From positions 1 through 54,569 of the forward strand of contig JAOARD010000030.1 of the NCBI GenBank assembly GCA_025210735.1: a DNA stretch of 54,569 nt, read 5' to 3'. Positions 25,356 through 34,220 of the stretch are shown in pieces. How positions within the stretch are numbered: position 1 is the stretch's first letter; the number at the start of each line of letters is the position of its first letter. Below the pieces are notes generated by a model. The model did no database searches, was not told the DNA's origin, and saw only the letters and a program-made list of their open reading frames with translations. A program made the position numbers and the translations under genes. Origin of the DNA: Bacteroidales bacterium (GTDB lineage: Bacteria > Bacteroidota > Bacteroidia > Bacteroidales > UBA6680).

Positions 25356-26273
25356 TCAGAGATTATCCCTGAATCGTTTTGGAGTAATGCCTACCTGTTT
25401 CTTAAAGTACTTAACAAAATAAGAATCATCAACAAATCCTAAATCATAAGCTATCTCAGATATAGTTCTGTTTGAGTGTTTAAGCAACGACTTTGTTTCC
25501 ATAATAAAATAATCATCAATTATCTGCTTAGCGGTTTTATTTGTTGTTCTCTTAATACACTCCGACAGATATACGGAACTTATATTTAACTTGTCTGCAT
25601 AATAAGCAATTGGTCTATTTTTATGTTCCATATGTTTTACCATATTCTCGAAGTTAAATGTAATCTCCTCAGCACGATTACGATAAGGACTGACTCTTTC
25701 ACTAAAACTTAGCTCTCGTTTTGCGGATAATAGGAACAACGTAAGATAGCTTCTTATAAACTCAATACTATCCTCACTATTACGCCTATACTCATCGTAT
25801 ATCTTAAACAGATAATTTAGCAGACTCTGTTTTAACTCAGTCGTAAGGTTATAAACAGGAAGTGAGCTATGATTAAAATATGGAAAAGCCTTATATATAT
25901 CATAAGCATCTTTAGCAAAAGACAGAAAGTCTGGTTTAAATATAACCATAAAACTTATAGATTCTGCTGATGGAAATTTTACACCTTCATGTGATTGCCA
26001 ATTCGCAATCTGGCGTGGTGATACAAAAACAAGATTGTTTTCATTTGCATTAACAGTATGGTTATTCACCGTTACAGAAACATCATAACCTATAGAGATA
26101 GATATCTCAAAATAGTCTGATAAATAAGGCATTGAACCTAAACTCTCTGCTAACTCAGGATAATCCTCAAATCTGACAATACAAAAATCACTATAATTAG
26201 AACGTGGGAATCCCTTTAACAGGAGAAAATCATCAATATTCTTATATATGTTAATATCAGAACTTCTACTCAC
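25356..26273 (-). CDS. AraC-family transcriptional regulator
   Basis: 305 residues. The N-terminal about 190 residues form a cupin-like effector domain without close relatives known to me. The C-terminal double helix-turn-helix (about 205-305) is clear: LNISSVYLSECIKRTTNKTA, SLLKHSNRTISEIAYDLGFV, DDSYFVKYFKKQVGITPKRF. It lies 112 bases upstream of the MDR oxidoreductase and five bases downstream of the repeat membrane protein, so it is likely co-transcribed with the latter and may control the former. Confidence 0.92.
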   Translation of the reverse strand: MSRSSDINIYKNIDDFLLLKGFPRSNYSDFCIVRFEDYPELAESLGSMPYLSDYFEISISIGYDVSVTVNNHTVNANENNLVFVSPRQIANWQSHEGVKFPSAESISFMVIFKPDFLSFAKDAYDIYKAFPYFNHSSLPVYNLTTELKQSLLNYLFKIYDEYRRNSEDSIEFIRSYLTLFLLSAKRELSFSERVSPYRNRAEEITFNFENMVKHMEHKNRPIAYYADKLNISSVYLSECIKRTTNKTAKQIIDDYFIMETKSLLKHSNRTISEIAYDLGFVDDSYFVKYFKKQVGITPKRFRDNL

Positions 26274-26278
26274 AATGT

Positions 26279-26863
26279 CTACTTTCTCATTAACCTCTCT
26301 GCAATAATAATTATTATTGGTTCAGGAACCGGAACATCACCTTTTATTGAGAGTACCTTAGCTCCTGCAAACCTTGACACCTCTCTGTTGTTAAACCTGT
26401 ATATTGCCTCTCCAGCAAATCTTGATATTGTTCCGTTAGATACGCTATACATATTAGCTCCGGCATATGCCGATAATATATTATTATGCCACTTGTATTT
26501 GTGTGCTCCGGCAAACTCAGAGATATTGGTTCCGTCAAACGTTGCAATATGGGGTCCTGCAAATTCCGATAATATTTTTCCATCCCAAATATACTCTGCT
26601 GCACCTGCAAACTCAGAAATTACAGTAAGGTTAGTTCTGGTTGTACCCACATTAACATCAGAAAAGGTGTTCTGATTTACCACTGTCTGACTTTTGAAAT
26701 CAGCTGCTGAACGAAAAGGTGCTCTCATATCAGCGTATTCCTCAACCTCTCTTCTAAGTTTATCTCTTGATACTTTTCCTTTTTTATAGGCCTTACTTAC
26801 CCTTACAAAAAATACTACAAATGCTAATACAAAAACTGCTATATAGATAGTTGTTAATTCCAT
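26279..26863 (-). CDS. Single-span membrane protein with six 16-residue SxFAG repeats
   Basis: One N-terminal membrane helix (TIYIAVFVLAFVVFFVRV) and a charged linker are followed, from about residue 82, by six repeats of exactly 16 residues. Each starts [ILV]S-x-[FY]AG, as in ISEFAGAAEYIWDGKI, LSEFAGPHIATFDGTN and ISEFAGAHKYKWHNNI. The regular period and alternating hydrophobics suggest a beta-solenoid or sheet. The C-terminus has a hydrophobic PEPIIIIIAERLMRK. No family was recognised. It is the first gene before araC (5-base gap). Confidence 0.8.
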   Translation of the reverse strand: MELTTIYIAVFVLAFVVFFVRVSKAYKKGKVSRDKLRREVEEYADMRAPFRSAADFKSQTVVNQNTFSDVNVGTTRTNLTVISEFAGAAEYIWDGKILSEFAGPHIATFDGTNISEFAGAHKYKWHNNILSAYAGANMYSVSNGTISRFAGEAIYRFNNREVSRFAGAKVLSIKGDVPVPEPIIIIIAERLMRK

Positions 26864-26972
26864 AAATTAAAAAGTCTGTTATACCTTACATACAATTAAA
26901 ATTGATATGAGCAAGATAGTAAAATTGGCTGTATATCCTGAATCTATTTTAACCCTATACAAACAGTAAAAT

Positions 26973-27005
26973 AAAGGAGCTGTAAATGTTATTTACAGCT
27001 CCTTT
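26973..27005 (-). terminator. Terminator of the 27040 lipoprotein gene
   Basis: A perfect 15-bp stem, aaaggagctgtaaat / atttacagctccttt, with a 3-base loop; the minus strand continues T-rich (attttactgttt). Confidence 0.8.
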
Positions 27006-27039
27006 ATCAATAATTTTATACATTCAATATTGATCCTGA

Positions 27040-27429
27040 TCATTCAAGAACCTCAACCATTGTAACTCTCTTATACTGATTGCTACAATCTCCGCTCTCC
27101 TCTCCATACTTAAGTTTAATTGGTATAGGATAACCTTTAGTTTTCACTAACTCATTAATCCTACTCTCTTCAGGCAGGTTTAACACCTTTATTGTGATAC
27201 TCTCAATCTGAATAATCCACCCCTGGCAACATGCACATTTATCAGAGCTATAACCTATAATTTGCCCCTCTTTAAGTACATTATTACTTTCTGAGTCACT
27301 CTTTGAGCATCCAATCAAAGAGATTATTAACAAGTTAAATACAACAATAAGTTTAAGAAAACTATGCTTGTTAAATCTGAGGTTCTGGCCTTTTAATTGG
27401 TATAAACCTGCTACAACACCTTTTTTCAT
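27040..27429 (-). CDS. Small lipoprotein with CACCQG motif
   Basis: A lipobox (ISLIGC) follows a long N-terminal region. I choose the ATG at 27429 (MKKGVVAG); the frame is open to 27477. No Met lies closer to the hydrophobic segment, so the signal sequence is unusually long. The mature part of about 90 residues contains SSDKCACCQGWIIQIES, a cysteine cluster that could bind metal or form disulfides. Family not recognised. Confidence 0.65.
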   Translation of the reverse strand: MKKGVVAGLYQLKGQNLRFNKHSFLKLIVVFNLLIISLIGCSKSDSESNNVLKEGQIIGYSSDKCACCQGWIIQIESITIKVLNLPEESRINELVKTKGYPIPIKLKYGEESGDCSNQYKRVTMVEVLE

Positions 27430-27586
27430 AATCGCTGTTTTTATTAGTTTGGGATTCGGGATTATTACATAACCCAAATACTGTTTATGTTCTTATAATC
27501 TGGACAGACAATCAACATAATTCACGAATCAACTATCCAACAACAAGATACAAAACCTTTAACAGAATTACAATCACTACCTGAAA

Positions 27587-28378
27587 TCAATCATTACGAT
27601 CTTTCCTCTTTAAACTCTCCATTCTTGCTCTGCTAAAACCAAAACTATAACTCCAATAGAAACTATGTTTTTTACCTTCTGAATAAAATATTCCCCAATT
27701 TGGTATTAAACACAATATTCTTTTAACCTCCTTGTGTACTGCACTAATCCTCTCTGCACTATATTCTAGTCGTTTTATCTTTCCTCTTTTATCAGCCTCA
27801 AGAAATATAGTTACCGTTTGCGGAAACCAATTCTGTTTAGCAAGAATATTCCAATTAAAATGTTTATATACAAAGTCTACAACTGCATCTTCATTCAGAG
27901 AGTACTCTGTATCTTTAGCATCATAATTCTTTATTGTTTTTAGTACTCCCTTATCAAATATAAAATACCGCTCTTTCTCATATATCACCTGATAAAGATA
28001 AGTCAGTTTTCTACCAAACCCTCCATATATACCATCAGAAAACCAATCAGCAATTAACCTTCCGTCCTCAAATTTTCTGTTCAGAATATTCTCTAGCAAC
28101 TGATTAATATTATTGCCTGTTGAGCAACTATATATATTCTGCAAGTACAGAACACTATCAATAAGTATCCACTCAGCTGTAAAACCATTCCAGCAATCTG
28201 TACTGAGACCTTTACCTTTAATCTTCTTACAAACCTCTGGTAAATCTTCTAATGGCGATCTATCTAAAAACAATGTATCACTATTAATAATAAGAATATC
28301 AGCTTTTTGCATTGTAGCAACAACATTAAGATGCCATGTATAAATAAATAGTACTAAAAAAACTACTCTTCTCAACAT
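27587..28378 (-). CDS. Secreted hypothetical protein with TonB-C-like end
   Basis: Signal peptide at residues 1-21 (VVFLVLFIYTWHLNVVA). The last 70 residues (VTIFLEADKRGKIKRLEYS, EVKRILCLIPNWGIFYSEGKK, YWSYSFGF) follow the strand-helix-P.W-strand pattern of TonB C-terminal-like domains that many Bacteroidota periplasmic proteins carry. The N-terminal part has two Cys (EVCKK, STDCWNGF) and no known domain. It is the first of a run of minus-strand genes of unknown role. Confidence 0.7.
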   Translation of the reverse strand: MLRRVVFLVLFIYTWHLNVVATMQKADILIINSDTLFLDRSPLEDLPEVCKKIKGKGLSTDCWNGFTAEWILIDSVLYLQNIYSCSTGNNINQLLENILNRKFEDGRLIADWFSDGIYGGFGRKLTYLYQVIYEKERYFIFDKGVLKTIKNYDAKDTEYSLNEDAVVDFVYKHFNWNILAKQNWFPQTVTIFLEADKRGKIKRLEYSAERISAVHKEVKRILCLIPNWGIFYSEGKKHSFYWSYSFGFSRARMESLKRKDRND

Positions 28379-28457
28379 ACACTAAACTCCCCACTTAAGT
28401 TTTTACCAATCATCTATTCCTCAACAATACTACAATGGTTATACACTAATTACAAAC

Positions 28458-29702
28458 CTACCACCAAAGTTCTTTATCCTCATCTTTCCATAAAATAAGT
28501 CTAAAATCTTCATAATGCTCTCCGCTACCTATGGTATGTGTATCTCTGTGTCCACCACCAAGTTTTAATTTATGAATAATTCCTGTACATGAACCAACCC
28601 ATAAGGTCTTTTCATCGTCTGATATAGCTATGCCTCCAATAGTTGATCCCAGAAAGTGACGCCAGATACATCGTCCCTCTTTATCACAGGCTCTTATATA
28701 ACCATATGCATCACCAAGAATATAGTAATCTTTCGTTGCCAAACCAACATACACTCTCATACCATCATCAATAACAGTATAATCGCCATCTTCATCGTAC
28801 TCATCTATTTCAAGACCATGAAACTCACTGGAGTTTACCCCAATAGTCATTCCGTTATAGAAATGGCATGAGTTTGATATCAACTGTTCATCATCTGCAG
28901 AAAACAGGCAGAAGTGCGGATACGACGATTGTGGACCAACCTCTCCTATCTGCTCGCCATCAGCAGTTAATATTCTATGATTCGTATCCTGATCTCCAAT
29001 CACAATATATCTGTTATCATTAGATAGTGCACCATTCTCCATAGATACATAAGGCTCCCATTCATCATCGTCAGGATCAGGTATCGGGTTAATCATTTTT
29101 ACAGAACCTTTTGATACAATAAATGTCCCCTCAGTAGTTACACATAATACCCTTTTTCCATCATTAAAAGGAGTCATTATGGTCATACCGTATTCATCTA
29201 TCTCATCAATATTGTATACCTCAATAGTTTCGCCTTGCCAGCCATTGGTAGTAATAATTGTTCCTGCAGCTTTTACAGCAAATATGTTATTACGCATAGA
29301 TTTTCCGATAGCCTGTATTGAGCTATCAAGTTTTATCAGGGTCTTGTTGTCAAGCAGATAAGCCTGCCTCTCTTCATATGATGCACCTACAATAAATACA
29401 ATCTTATCATCCTCAATAAAGAACATCTGTTCTATACTCTGTCCTTTATCGTTAAAATACTTAATAAGTGGTGAGTGAGATGGAGGATACTGCTCTCTGA
29501 AGCTATCTACTGTACCATTATTATTAGCCTCTCTTAACTTCTCTATAACTGAATCTGCTAAATGCGACCTGTTATCTGCTGGCTCTTCACCTTTCCAATT
29601 CTCCCAACCATTTTTCTCGCCAAACTCAACCATCTCATTAATTGCTGTGGTATAATTCTCTCCTCCTTCATACCACTCTTTCTGTATCTCTTTATCTGTC
29701 AT
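28458..29702 (-). CDS. WD40-like beta-propeller protein, cytoplasmic
   Basis: No signal peptide. After an acidic helical N-terminus (about 80 residues) come repeated strand motifs such as GKRVLCVTTEGTFIVSKG, LSNDNRYIVIGDQDTN, FSADDEQLISNS, YYILGDAYGYIRACDKEG and ISDDEKTLWVGSCTGIIHKL, which look like about six or seven propeller blades. Such proteins act as scaffolds. It starts 21 bases after the stop of the next upstream lipoprotein gene (29724-30767), suggesting an operon of 30820, 29724 and 28458. Confidence 0.72.
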   Translation of the reverse strand: MTDKEIQKEWYEGGENYTTAINEMVEFGEKNGWENWKGEEPADNRSHLADSVIEKLREANNNGTVDSFREQYPPSHSPLIKYFNDKGQSIEQMFFIEDDKIVFIVGASYEERQAYLLDNKTLIKLDSSIQAIGKSMRNNIFAVKAAGTIITTNGWQGETIEVYNIDEIDEYGMTIMTPFNDGKRVLCVTTEGTFIVSKGSVKMINPIPDPDDDEWEPYVSMENGALSNDNRYIVIGDQDTNHRILTADGEQIGEVGPQSSYPHFCLFSADDEQLISNSCHFYNGMTIGVNSSEFHGLEIDEYDEDGDYTVIDDGMRVYVGLATKDYYILGDAYGYIRACDKEGRCIWRHFLGSTIGGIAISDDEKTLWVGSCTGIIHKLKLGGGHRDTHTIGSGEHYEDFRLILWKDEDKELWW

Positions 29703-29723
29703 ATATCCGTTGTTACTATTCTG

Positions 29724-30767
29724 TTACTCTTCAATTTTACTATAATAGTTATCAAGACCATTGGTCAGGAACTTTTTGAAATTATCTACTGATAGATCAT
29801 AAAAATATGGTTCTCCATAAACTGTGTTATTAGAATCCATTATATATAAGGCTGGCTGAACATTACTGTTAAACACCTTTTCCTGAATCATCTTATTAAT
29901 CTCACCTATATGTTTTGCTGTATCACTCATATTCTCATAACAGATATAGTGTTCTGGAAGTACCTTGCTCCTATCATCAACATATAACTCAATAATCACA
30001 TACTTCTGATTCAAAAGCCTTAGCACCTCTTTATCTGACATTACTTTATACTCAAACTCGCGTGAATTTATTGATCCATGACCTGTAAAATATACCAAAG
30101 CCGGTCTGTTAGATACTTTTGAACACTCCAGCCCTTCACCCAAATGGAAATAGCCATCCAATCCGTGAGGAATCTGAAATAGATCATAATAACTTGGCAT
30201 AGGGCACTCCATAGTATTATTTGTACTATAATAAGATCTCAATATATCAAATACCTGCTCGTATTTTATTTTATTATCTCCACTCCGCTCAATTATAAGT
30301 TTAATAAAATCTATATCATACTCAGTAAAATTCATCTCTTTAAGCAGTTCAATGTCTTCATTCCATGTAGCCATGTCTGCATATTTGTCCATTATTTCAG
30401 AATAAGCCTCCGCTATAGATTCCCCAACACCAGCTTCCTCACTATCCATTACCTCATCTATTAACTGCTTTATTTCACTGTATGAAACAGCTATATCTGA
30501 TTCCGATTGTCTCTCCATCTCTTCAAAAAGAGTAAAAAGATAATCTATTATCATACCATCATCACTCAATAATACATCTATTTCTGTATCATTATATTCG
30601 CAGGTTATTACTCTCTTTATTTTCTCTGCAAACACTTCTCTGTTATTAAGAATGCTACTTATACTTGTTTTCTCAGACAACAATTTCTTACAATCCTCTG
30701 GTTGCGATGTACATGATGCTACAATCAGCATCAGTACTATAATGAATAGTCCCGGAACTTTATGCAT
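29724..30767 (-). CDS. Lipoprotein with DsbD-type thioredoxin domain lacking both catalytic Cys
   Basis: The lipobox is IVASC (Cys about residue 19). Residues 25-220 are helical and acidic, of unknown family. Residues 225-345 match the C-terminal thioredoxin domain of DsbD-like proteins of Bacteroidota: RPALVYFTGHG, REFEYKVMSDKEVLRLLNQK, YVIIELYVDDRSKVLPEHY, NVQPALYIMD. The active-site CxxC is SINS here (Ser codons at 30072-30074 and 30063-30065, both TCA). It cannot carry out thiol-disulfide exchange at that site and is more likely a binding or structural module. Confidence 0.8.
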   Translation of the reverse strand: MHKVPGLFIIVLMLIVASCTSQPEDCKKLLSEKTSISSILNNREVFAEKIKRVITCEYNDTEIDVLLSDDGMIIDYLFTLFEEMERQSESDIAVSYSEIKQLIDEVMDSEEAGVGESIAEAYSEIMDKYADMATWNEDIELLKEMNFTEYDIDFIKLIIERSGDNKIKYEQVFDILRSYYSTNNTMECPMPSYYDLFQIPHGLDGYFHLGEGLECSKVSNRPALVYFTGHGSINSREFEYKVMSDKEVLRLLNQKYVIIELYVDDRSKVLPEHYICYENMSDTAKHIGEINKMIQEKVFNSNVQPALYIMDSNNTVYGEPYFYDLSVDNFKKFLTNGLDNYYSKIEE

Positions 30768-30819
30768 TATACTTTGTTTTAAATACTTTATAATCTGATT
30801 TATATAAAATACTATAGAA

Positions 30820-31584
30820 TTAATTTAACTCTCTGGTCTTTGTACTTTTTAATTTATACTGCCCATCCTTAAACTCATATAATTCTACAGTCTCACTCTT
30901 TTTGTATTTTCTTTTGCAGCCTTTATAAAACCCGAAATCAATTCTGGTTACTTTAATATCGTTTATCTCAGAACTACCTTTTAAGAATTCATATGTTGCC
31001 TGATGCATTTCTGCTGTACACTCCTCATCAGCTCCTCCTGCAACCCACATTGAGTTATCATACTCAGAATATATACTCAATATACCATATAACGCCTCTT
31101 TCTGAATATGTCTTATATATGTTGTTTTTTCGTAATGCCCGTTACCTGTACTTTCAATGTACGATACCAATGCTTTATGTCCACCTCCAATATCAATAAT
31201 TTCAAAACCACCCACATCCTGAATAGGACCTACTTCCCGAGCTTTAAAAGAGGACAACAGAGATAATTTTCCATTACTATTATTAAGAAAGTAGAGATCA
31301 CTGTATCCTATGTTATAACCCATCTCGTACCCACAAACAGCCTTTACAGCCACTATTACTACATCCTGATTATCAAGCTTAAAATCTTCCTTAAAGATTA
31401 TATTGAAGGTTATCTCTTCATCATCAGAATACTCTTTCTCCTCACTGTTTAACTTACGTGTGAATGATGTACCTGAATCATCTACAGATCCAAATAAAGT
31501 GGTTAGAATTGCACTATCGGTAGTTTGCGACTGACCAATAAAATTACATGTAAATAATATTACTGCTAAAAAAACAAATCTCAT
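30820..31584 (-). CDS. Secreted hypothetical protein (254 aa)
   Basis: Signal peptide MRFVFLAVILFTCNFIGQSQ. The mature part shows strands with conserved-looking Gly-rich turns (FEIIDIGGGHKALVSYIES, GNGHYEKTTYIRHI) and a Lys-rich end. Cys residues at CGYEMGY, EECTAEM and KGCKRKY may form disulfides. No family was recognised. It is followed 52 bases on by the thioredoxin-like lipoprotein gene on the same strand. Confidence 0.7.
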   Translation of the reverse strand: MRFVFLAVILFTCNFIGQSQTTDSAILTTLFGSVDDSGTSFTRKLNSEEKEYSDDEEITFNIIFKEDFKLDNQDVVIVAVKAVCGYEMGYNIGYSDLYFLNNSNGKLSLLSSFKAREVGPIQDVGGFEIIDIGGGHKALVSYIESTGNGHYEKTTYIRHIQKEALYGILSIYSEYDNSMWVAGGADEECTAEMHQATYEFLKGSSEINDIKVTRIDFGFYKGCKRKYKKSETVELYEFKDGQYKLKSTKTRELN

Positions 31585-31720
31585 AATACGTGACTTTTAT
31601 TAAGTTTAGGTTTCACAGCCTAAAGATAAAAAAATAGTAACACATGGCACCTATTTTTACATAGTGTATTATTCACACTTCAATAGTAATACTATGCTAA
31701 ATGCAATGTAAATAGCCTTA

Positions 31721-31760
31721 CAATCCTTAACGACGTTGCATGCAACGTCGTTAAGGATTG
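31721..31760. repeat. Perfect 40-bp palindrome
   Basis: 20 bases (caatccttaacgacgttgca) are followed directly by their exact reverse complement, with no loop. The core cgacgttgcatgcaacgtcg recurs as a half site at 33015-33026 and in a diverged inverted repeat at 34187-34220. It lies between minus-strand genes, 57 bases after the stop of the 31818 gene. A terminator role is possible but no T run follows. Confidence 0.85.
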
Positions 31761-31817
31761 CTTTAAAGCTGAATTACAGCAAAATATCACAAACAACATT
31801 TTGGTTTTCACAAGATA

Positions 31818-32327
31818 TTAAGCCATATCTTTTATCTTAGTTATAATACGTTTTCCTTTACTGTTAAATGTAAAAATGGCTGCGATAGAATTATTATCCC
31901 ACGGATGCCTAATCACATTCCATCTTATCTCTTTTTTTGTAAACCAAAATGTTAACATATCATGGTTTATAACTGATCCTCTATATGTTGCCTGCATGAA
32001 CTTGTTATTATCATAATCTATTTCCCAATCATTTCTTATCAGGATGTCTCTTAAATCATCTTTAAAATCTTTAAGATCCCTATTCAGTTTAAAACTTTTA
32101 TACCTAAGCCTGTACAATTGCAGAAGATACATTAAAACACCTATCGTTAAGCATCCTATAAATCCTATGATAAACACTATCTGTTTTTCTCTAACCTCTG
32201 TTATAAAGATAAAATACAGATTAATAATACCTAAAACTATAAATGCAACTGGCAGTCCAAAAAAGTTCATCCTCCCACAAGATCCTATCTTAAACTTTAA
32301 TCTGTCATGTTTTACACTGTTATTCAT
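31818..32327 (-). CDS. Two-helix membrane protein with cytoplasmic domain (169 aa)
   Basis: Two membrane helices (LPVAFIVLGIINLYFIFI and VFIIGFIGCLTIGVLMYLL) are followed by a 90-residue basic/aromatic domain (DILIRNDWEIDYDN, MLTFWFTKKEIRWNVIRHPWD). No family was recognised. Its ATG lies inside the end of the upstream gene (8-base overlap), so both are made together. Confidence 0.7.
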   Translation of the reverse strand: MNNSVKHDRLKFKIGSCGRMNFFGLPVAFIVLGIINLYFIFITEVREKQIVFIIGFIGCLTIGVLMYLLQLYRLRYKSFKLNRDLKDFKDDLRDILIRNDWEIDYDNNKFMQATYRGSVINHDMLTFWFTKKEIRWNVIRHPWDNNSIAAIFTFNSKGKRIITKIKDMA

Positions 32328-32928
32328 CCCTACTCTTTTGTATGTCTCCGGTTTTATCGTTAAGTAATCTTTTTACAGCAACTATTGCGGGCTCTGTATA
32401 ACATTCAGATTTATCTAATACCTCTCTTAATTCTATCTCAGATTTATTTCTGTAGCGTTCTGTATAGATATCAATATCACTCTGAAACAGTTCCTCTTCG
32501 CCCTTTGATGAAAATTCATCTCTTTCAGCAAATATATCATCAAGTTCTTCTTTATAGGCTATTATATAAACTGCTAACAGAAGAAAATATACCGGATTAA
32601 TACCAAACTTTGGTAGTTTAGAAAAACTGTAAGAGAATCCTGTATCGATATGTGTAAACATTATAAGATTAAAACATGATAATATAATTGTTGCACCTAG
32701 AACAATTATATATGTTCTATTGATTGAACATTTTAAATACGAAAGAGTATCATCTAATCTGGATATACCCATATAAATAAATGTTATTATAATTCCGTAT
32801 ATAAATCTATCATCTACTTTAACCTCTGTATCTGATACAGACATTAAATAAGACGAGAGTATTATTAAGGCTAAAGGAAAAAACATAACAATAACCTTAA
32901 GCACATTTCTTATTCTGAATATTTTCAT
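32320..32928 (-). CDS. Four-helix membrane protein (202 aa)
   Basis: Four membrane helices in residues 10-125 are followed by a cytoplasmic tail with RYRNKSEIELREVLDKSECY and EPAIVAVKRLLNDK. This small helical motif recurs at the ends of uncharacterised Bacteroidota membrane proteins. The gene starts four bases after the in-frame stop of repeat copy G (32929-32997), in the context TAAGTAGATGAAA, and overlaps the next gene by 8 bases. Confidence 0.7.
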   Translation of the reverse strand: MKIFRIRNVLKVIVMFFPLALIILSSYLMSVSDTEVKVDDRFIYGIIITFIYMGISRLDDTLSYLKCSINRTYIIVLGATIILSCFNLIMFTHIDTGFSYSFSKLPKFGINPVYFLLLAVYIIAYKEELDDIFAERDEFSSKGEEELFQSDIDIYTERYRNKSEIELREVLDKSECYTEPAIVAVKRLLNDKTGDIQKSRDE

Positions 32929-32997
32929 CTACTTATAATTGTTTTTCATTTGTCAGATGGAACTCGCATTTATAATCGTCTGTATGAAATCTCTCAA
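32929..32997 (-). repeat. 91-bp repeat family, copy G (truncated)
   Basis: It keeps the last about 60 bases of the unit. On the minus strand the frame reads GAG AGA TTT CAT ... DDYKCEFHL ... KQL and stops with TAA four bases before the ATG of the 32320 gene. The start-codon part is missing. It is the variant closest to copy D (46752-46842). Confidence 0.7.
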
Positions 32998-33014
32998 GTC
33001 ATAACCCCATATAC

Positions 33015-33026
33015 CTTGGCGACGTT
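33015..33026. repeat. Half copy of the cgacgttgcatg palindrome
   Basis: gcgacgttgcat matches one arm and the centre of the 31721-31760 palindrome; the second arm is absent. Confidence 0.5.
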
Positions 33027-33098
33027 GCATGTAAATATTAACAACAAATAAAACAGGCTCCATCCTAAGTTAAAAAAGTATAGTGGTATTTCTTATAT

Positions 33099-33136
33099 AA
33101 TCAGAGCCGAAGTATCATTATACCCCGGCTCTGATT
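33099..33136 (-). terminator. Hairpin after the fibre-protein gene
   Basis: A perfect 11-bp stem, aatcagagccg / cggctctgatt, lies 24 bases past the stop of the 33161 gene. Confidence 0.65.
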
Positions 33137-33160
33137 CAAATCTTAAATATTATAAGAGTA

Positions 33161-34024
33161 TTATTTCTTAATCTCTTCAATCTCTTTCTTTAACTCTTCA
33201 TTCTCTTTTAAGAGTTTAAGTACCACTTCTTTTAAATCTGTAGTTTCTTTATTCTGTTGAATCATATAAAGGGTTAATTCCTCTACTTTTTCTAAAAGTT
33301 TTGTATTTAACTCACCTAAATTAAGACCATTCTCCTTTACATGGTCGGCATTTGGTATACCTTCCAAATATCCATTAGTCTTAATATGGTTCTCAACCTC
33401 TTCAAGCGATTTTAATTCGTAGTCTTCAGAAAATACATAATCAGGATGAGGTATATTCAAATCTACAATTATCTCTTTTGCATGAATCTCACCATTCACA
33501 GTTAATTTCTTATCAGGAGTGGTGGTTCCTATTCCAACATTACCGTTTTGTATTACAGTTAACTTAGGTAAACTATTATCTGCTGATGAATTACCTGAAA
33601 CATAAAGCTGAGTAAAATCACCAACACCTGCGTTCCATCCTGTTTGAATTATTTTAGGGTATGTTGCTGCATATGAACCTAAATATCCACCAAATACCAT
33701 AATAAGATTTTGTTTTGTTACAACATCCTTAGCCAGAGTTAATGATCCCAGAGAAGTAATATTACCATTTCTTGCATTAAATGCAATAGTTGCTTTCTCT
33801 TCATATCCTCCTCCTATTTTATTTGTATAAGGAGATCCTATTGCAAATCCATAATGCAATCTAAAAAAGGTATTATAACTTGTTAATGTTCCGCCATCTC
33901 CGGTTCCTTTAATAATATAGTTATTAGATGCTCCTATATCAATAGCTGGAAGTAGAATTTTTTCCTGACCATATGTCAAAAGCGAAGTCAGGATTAATGA
34001 TCCAATAAGAACAATTTTTTTCAT
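33161..34024 (-). CDS. Bacteroidota fibre-like protein (GNVGIGTTTPDKKLTVNG) with C-terminal coiled coil
   Basis: Signal peptide MKKIVLIGSLILTSLLTYGQ. A strand-rich body is followed by NGNVGIGTTTPDKKLTVNG (about residue 166) and the region HAKEIIVDLNIPHPDYVFSE, YELKSLEEVENHIKTNGYLE, GIPNADHVKENGLNLGE. The protein ends in a long charged coiled coil (LLKENEELKKEIEEIKK). This arrangement is frequent in secreted tail-fibre-like proteins of the phylum that trimerise through the C-terminus. No T9SS domain is seen. The ligand is unknown. Confidence 0.85.
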   Translation of the reverse strand: MKKIVLIGSLILTSLLTYGQEKILLPAIDIGASNNYIIKGTGDGGTLTSYNTFFRLHYGFAIGSPYTNKIGGGYEEKATIAFNARNGNITSLGSLTLAKDVVTKQNLIMVFGGYLGSYAATYPKIIQTGWNAGVGDFTQLYVSGNSSADNSLPKLTVIQNGNVGIGTTTPDKKLTVNGEIHAKEIIVDLNIPHPDYVFSEDYELKSLEEVENHIKTNGYLEGIPNADHVKENGLNLGELNTKLLEKVEELTLYMIQQNKETTDLKEVVLKLLKENEELKKEIEEIKK

Positions 34025-34113
34025 TGTTTAGAGATTTTATGATTTATTTATTAATGTATATTCTGGAATATATGGTTAACGCTACATTAACTATTTAGCG
34101 CATAAATTCACCG

Positions 34114-34121
34114 CAAAAGTA
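34114..34121 (-). promoter_or_regulatory. Putative -7 box of the fibre-protein gene
   Basis: TACTTTTG on the minus strand, a full match, about 90 bases before the ATG. The -33 region is weak. Confidence 0.45.
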
Positions 34122-34186
34122 AAAAAATATATTAATCAAACATTAAAAAAACTACAATGGTTATAATCAGACGATAAATCACTCAG

Positions 34187-34220
34187 CCCGTAACCGCGTT
34201 TCATTCAACGTCGTTACGGG
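34187..34220. repeat. Inverted repeat related to the 40-bp palindrome
   Basis: cccgtaac / gttacggg encloses cgcgtttcattcaacgtc. The right arm (caacgtcgtta) matches the 31721-31760 palindrome and the left arm is diverged. The stop codon of the 34214 gene lies inside the right arm, so the element touches the coding end. Confidence 0.65.

Noticed and set aside
32044..32367. Plus-strand frame of 107 codons opposite the two membrane-protein genes, and comparable frames at 34572-34847 and 42760-43041
   Set aside because: Antisense shadows of coherent minus-strand genes; no recognisable motif.
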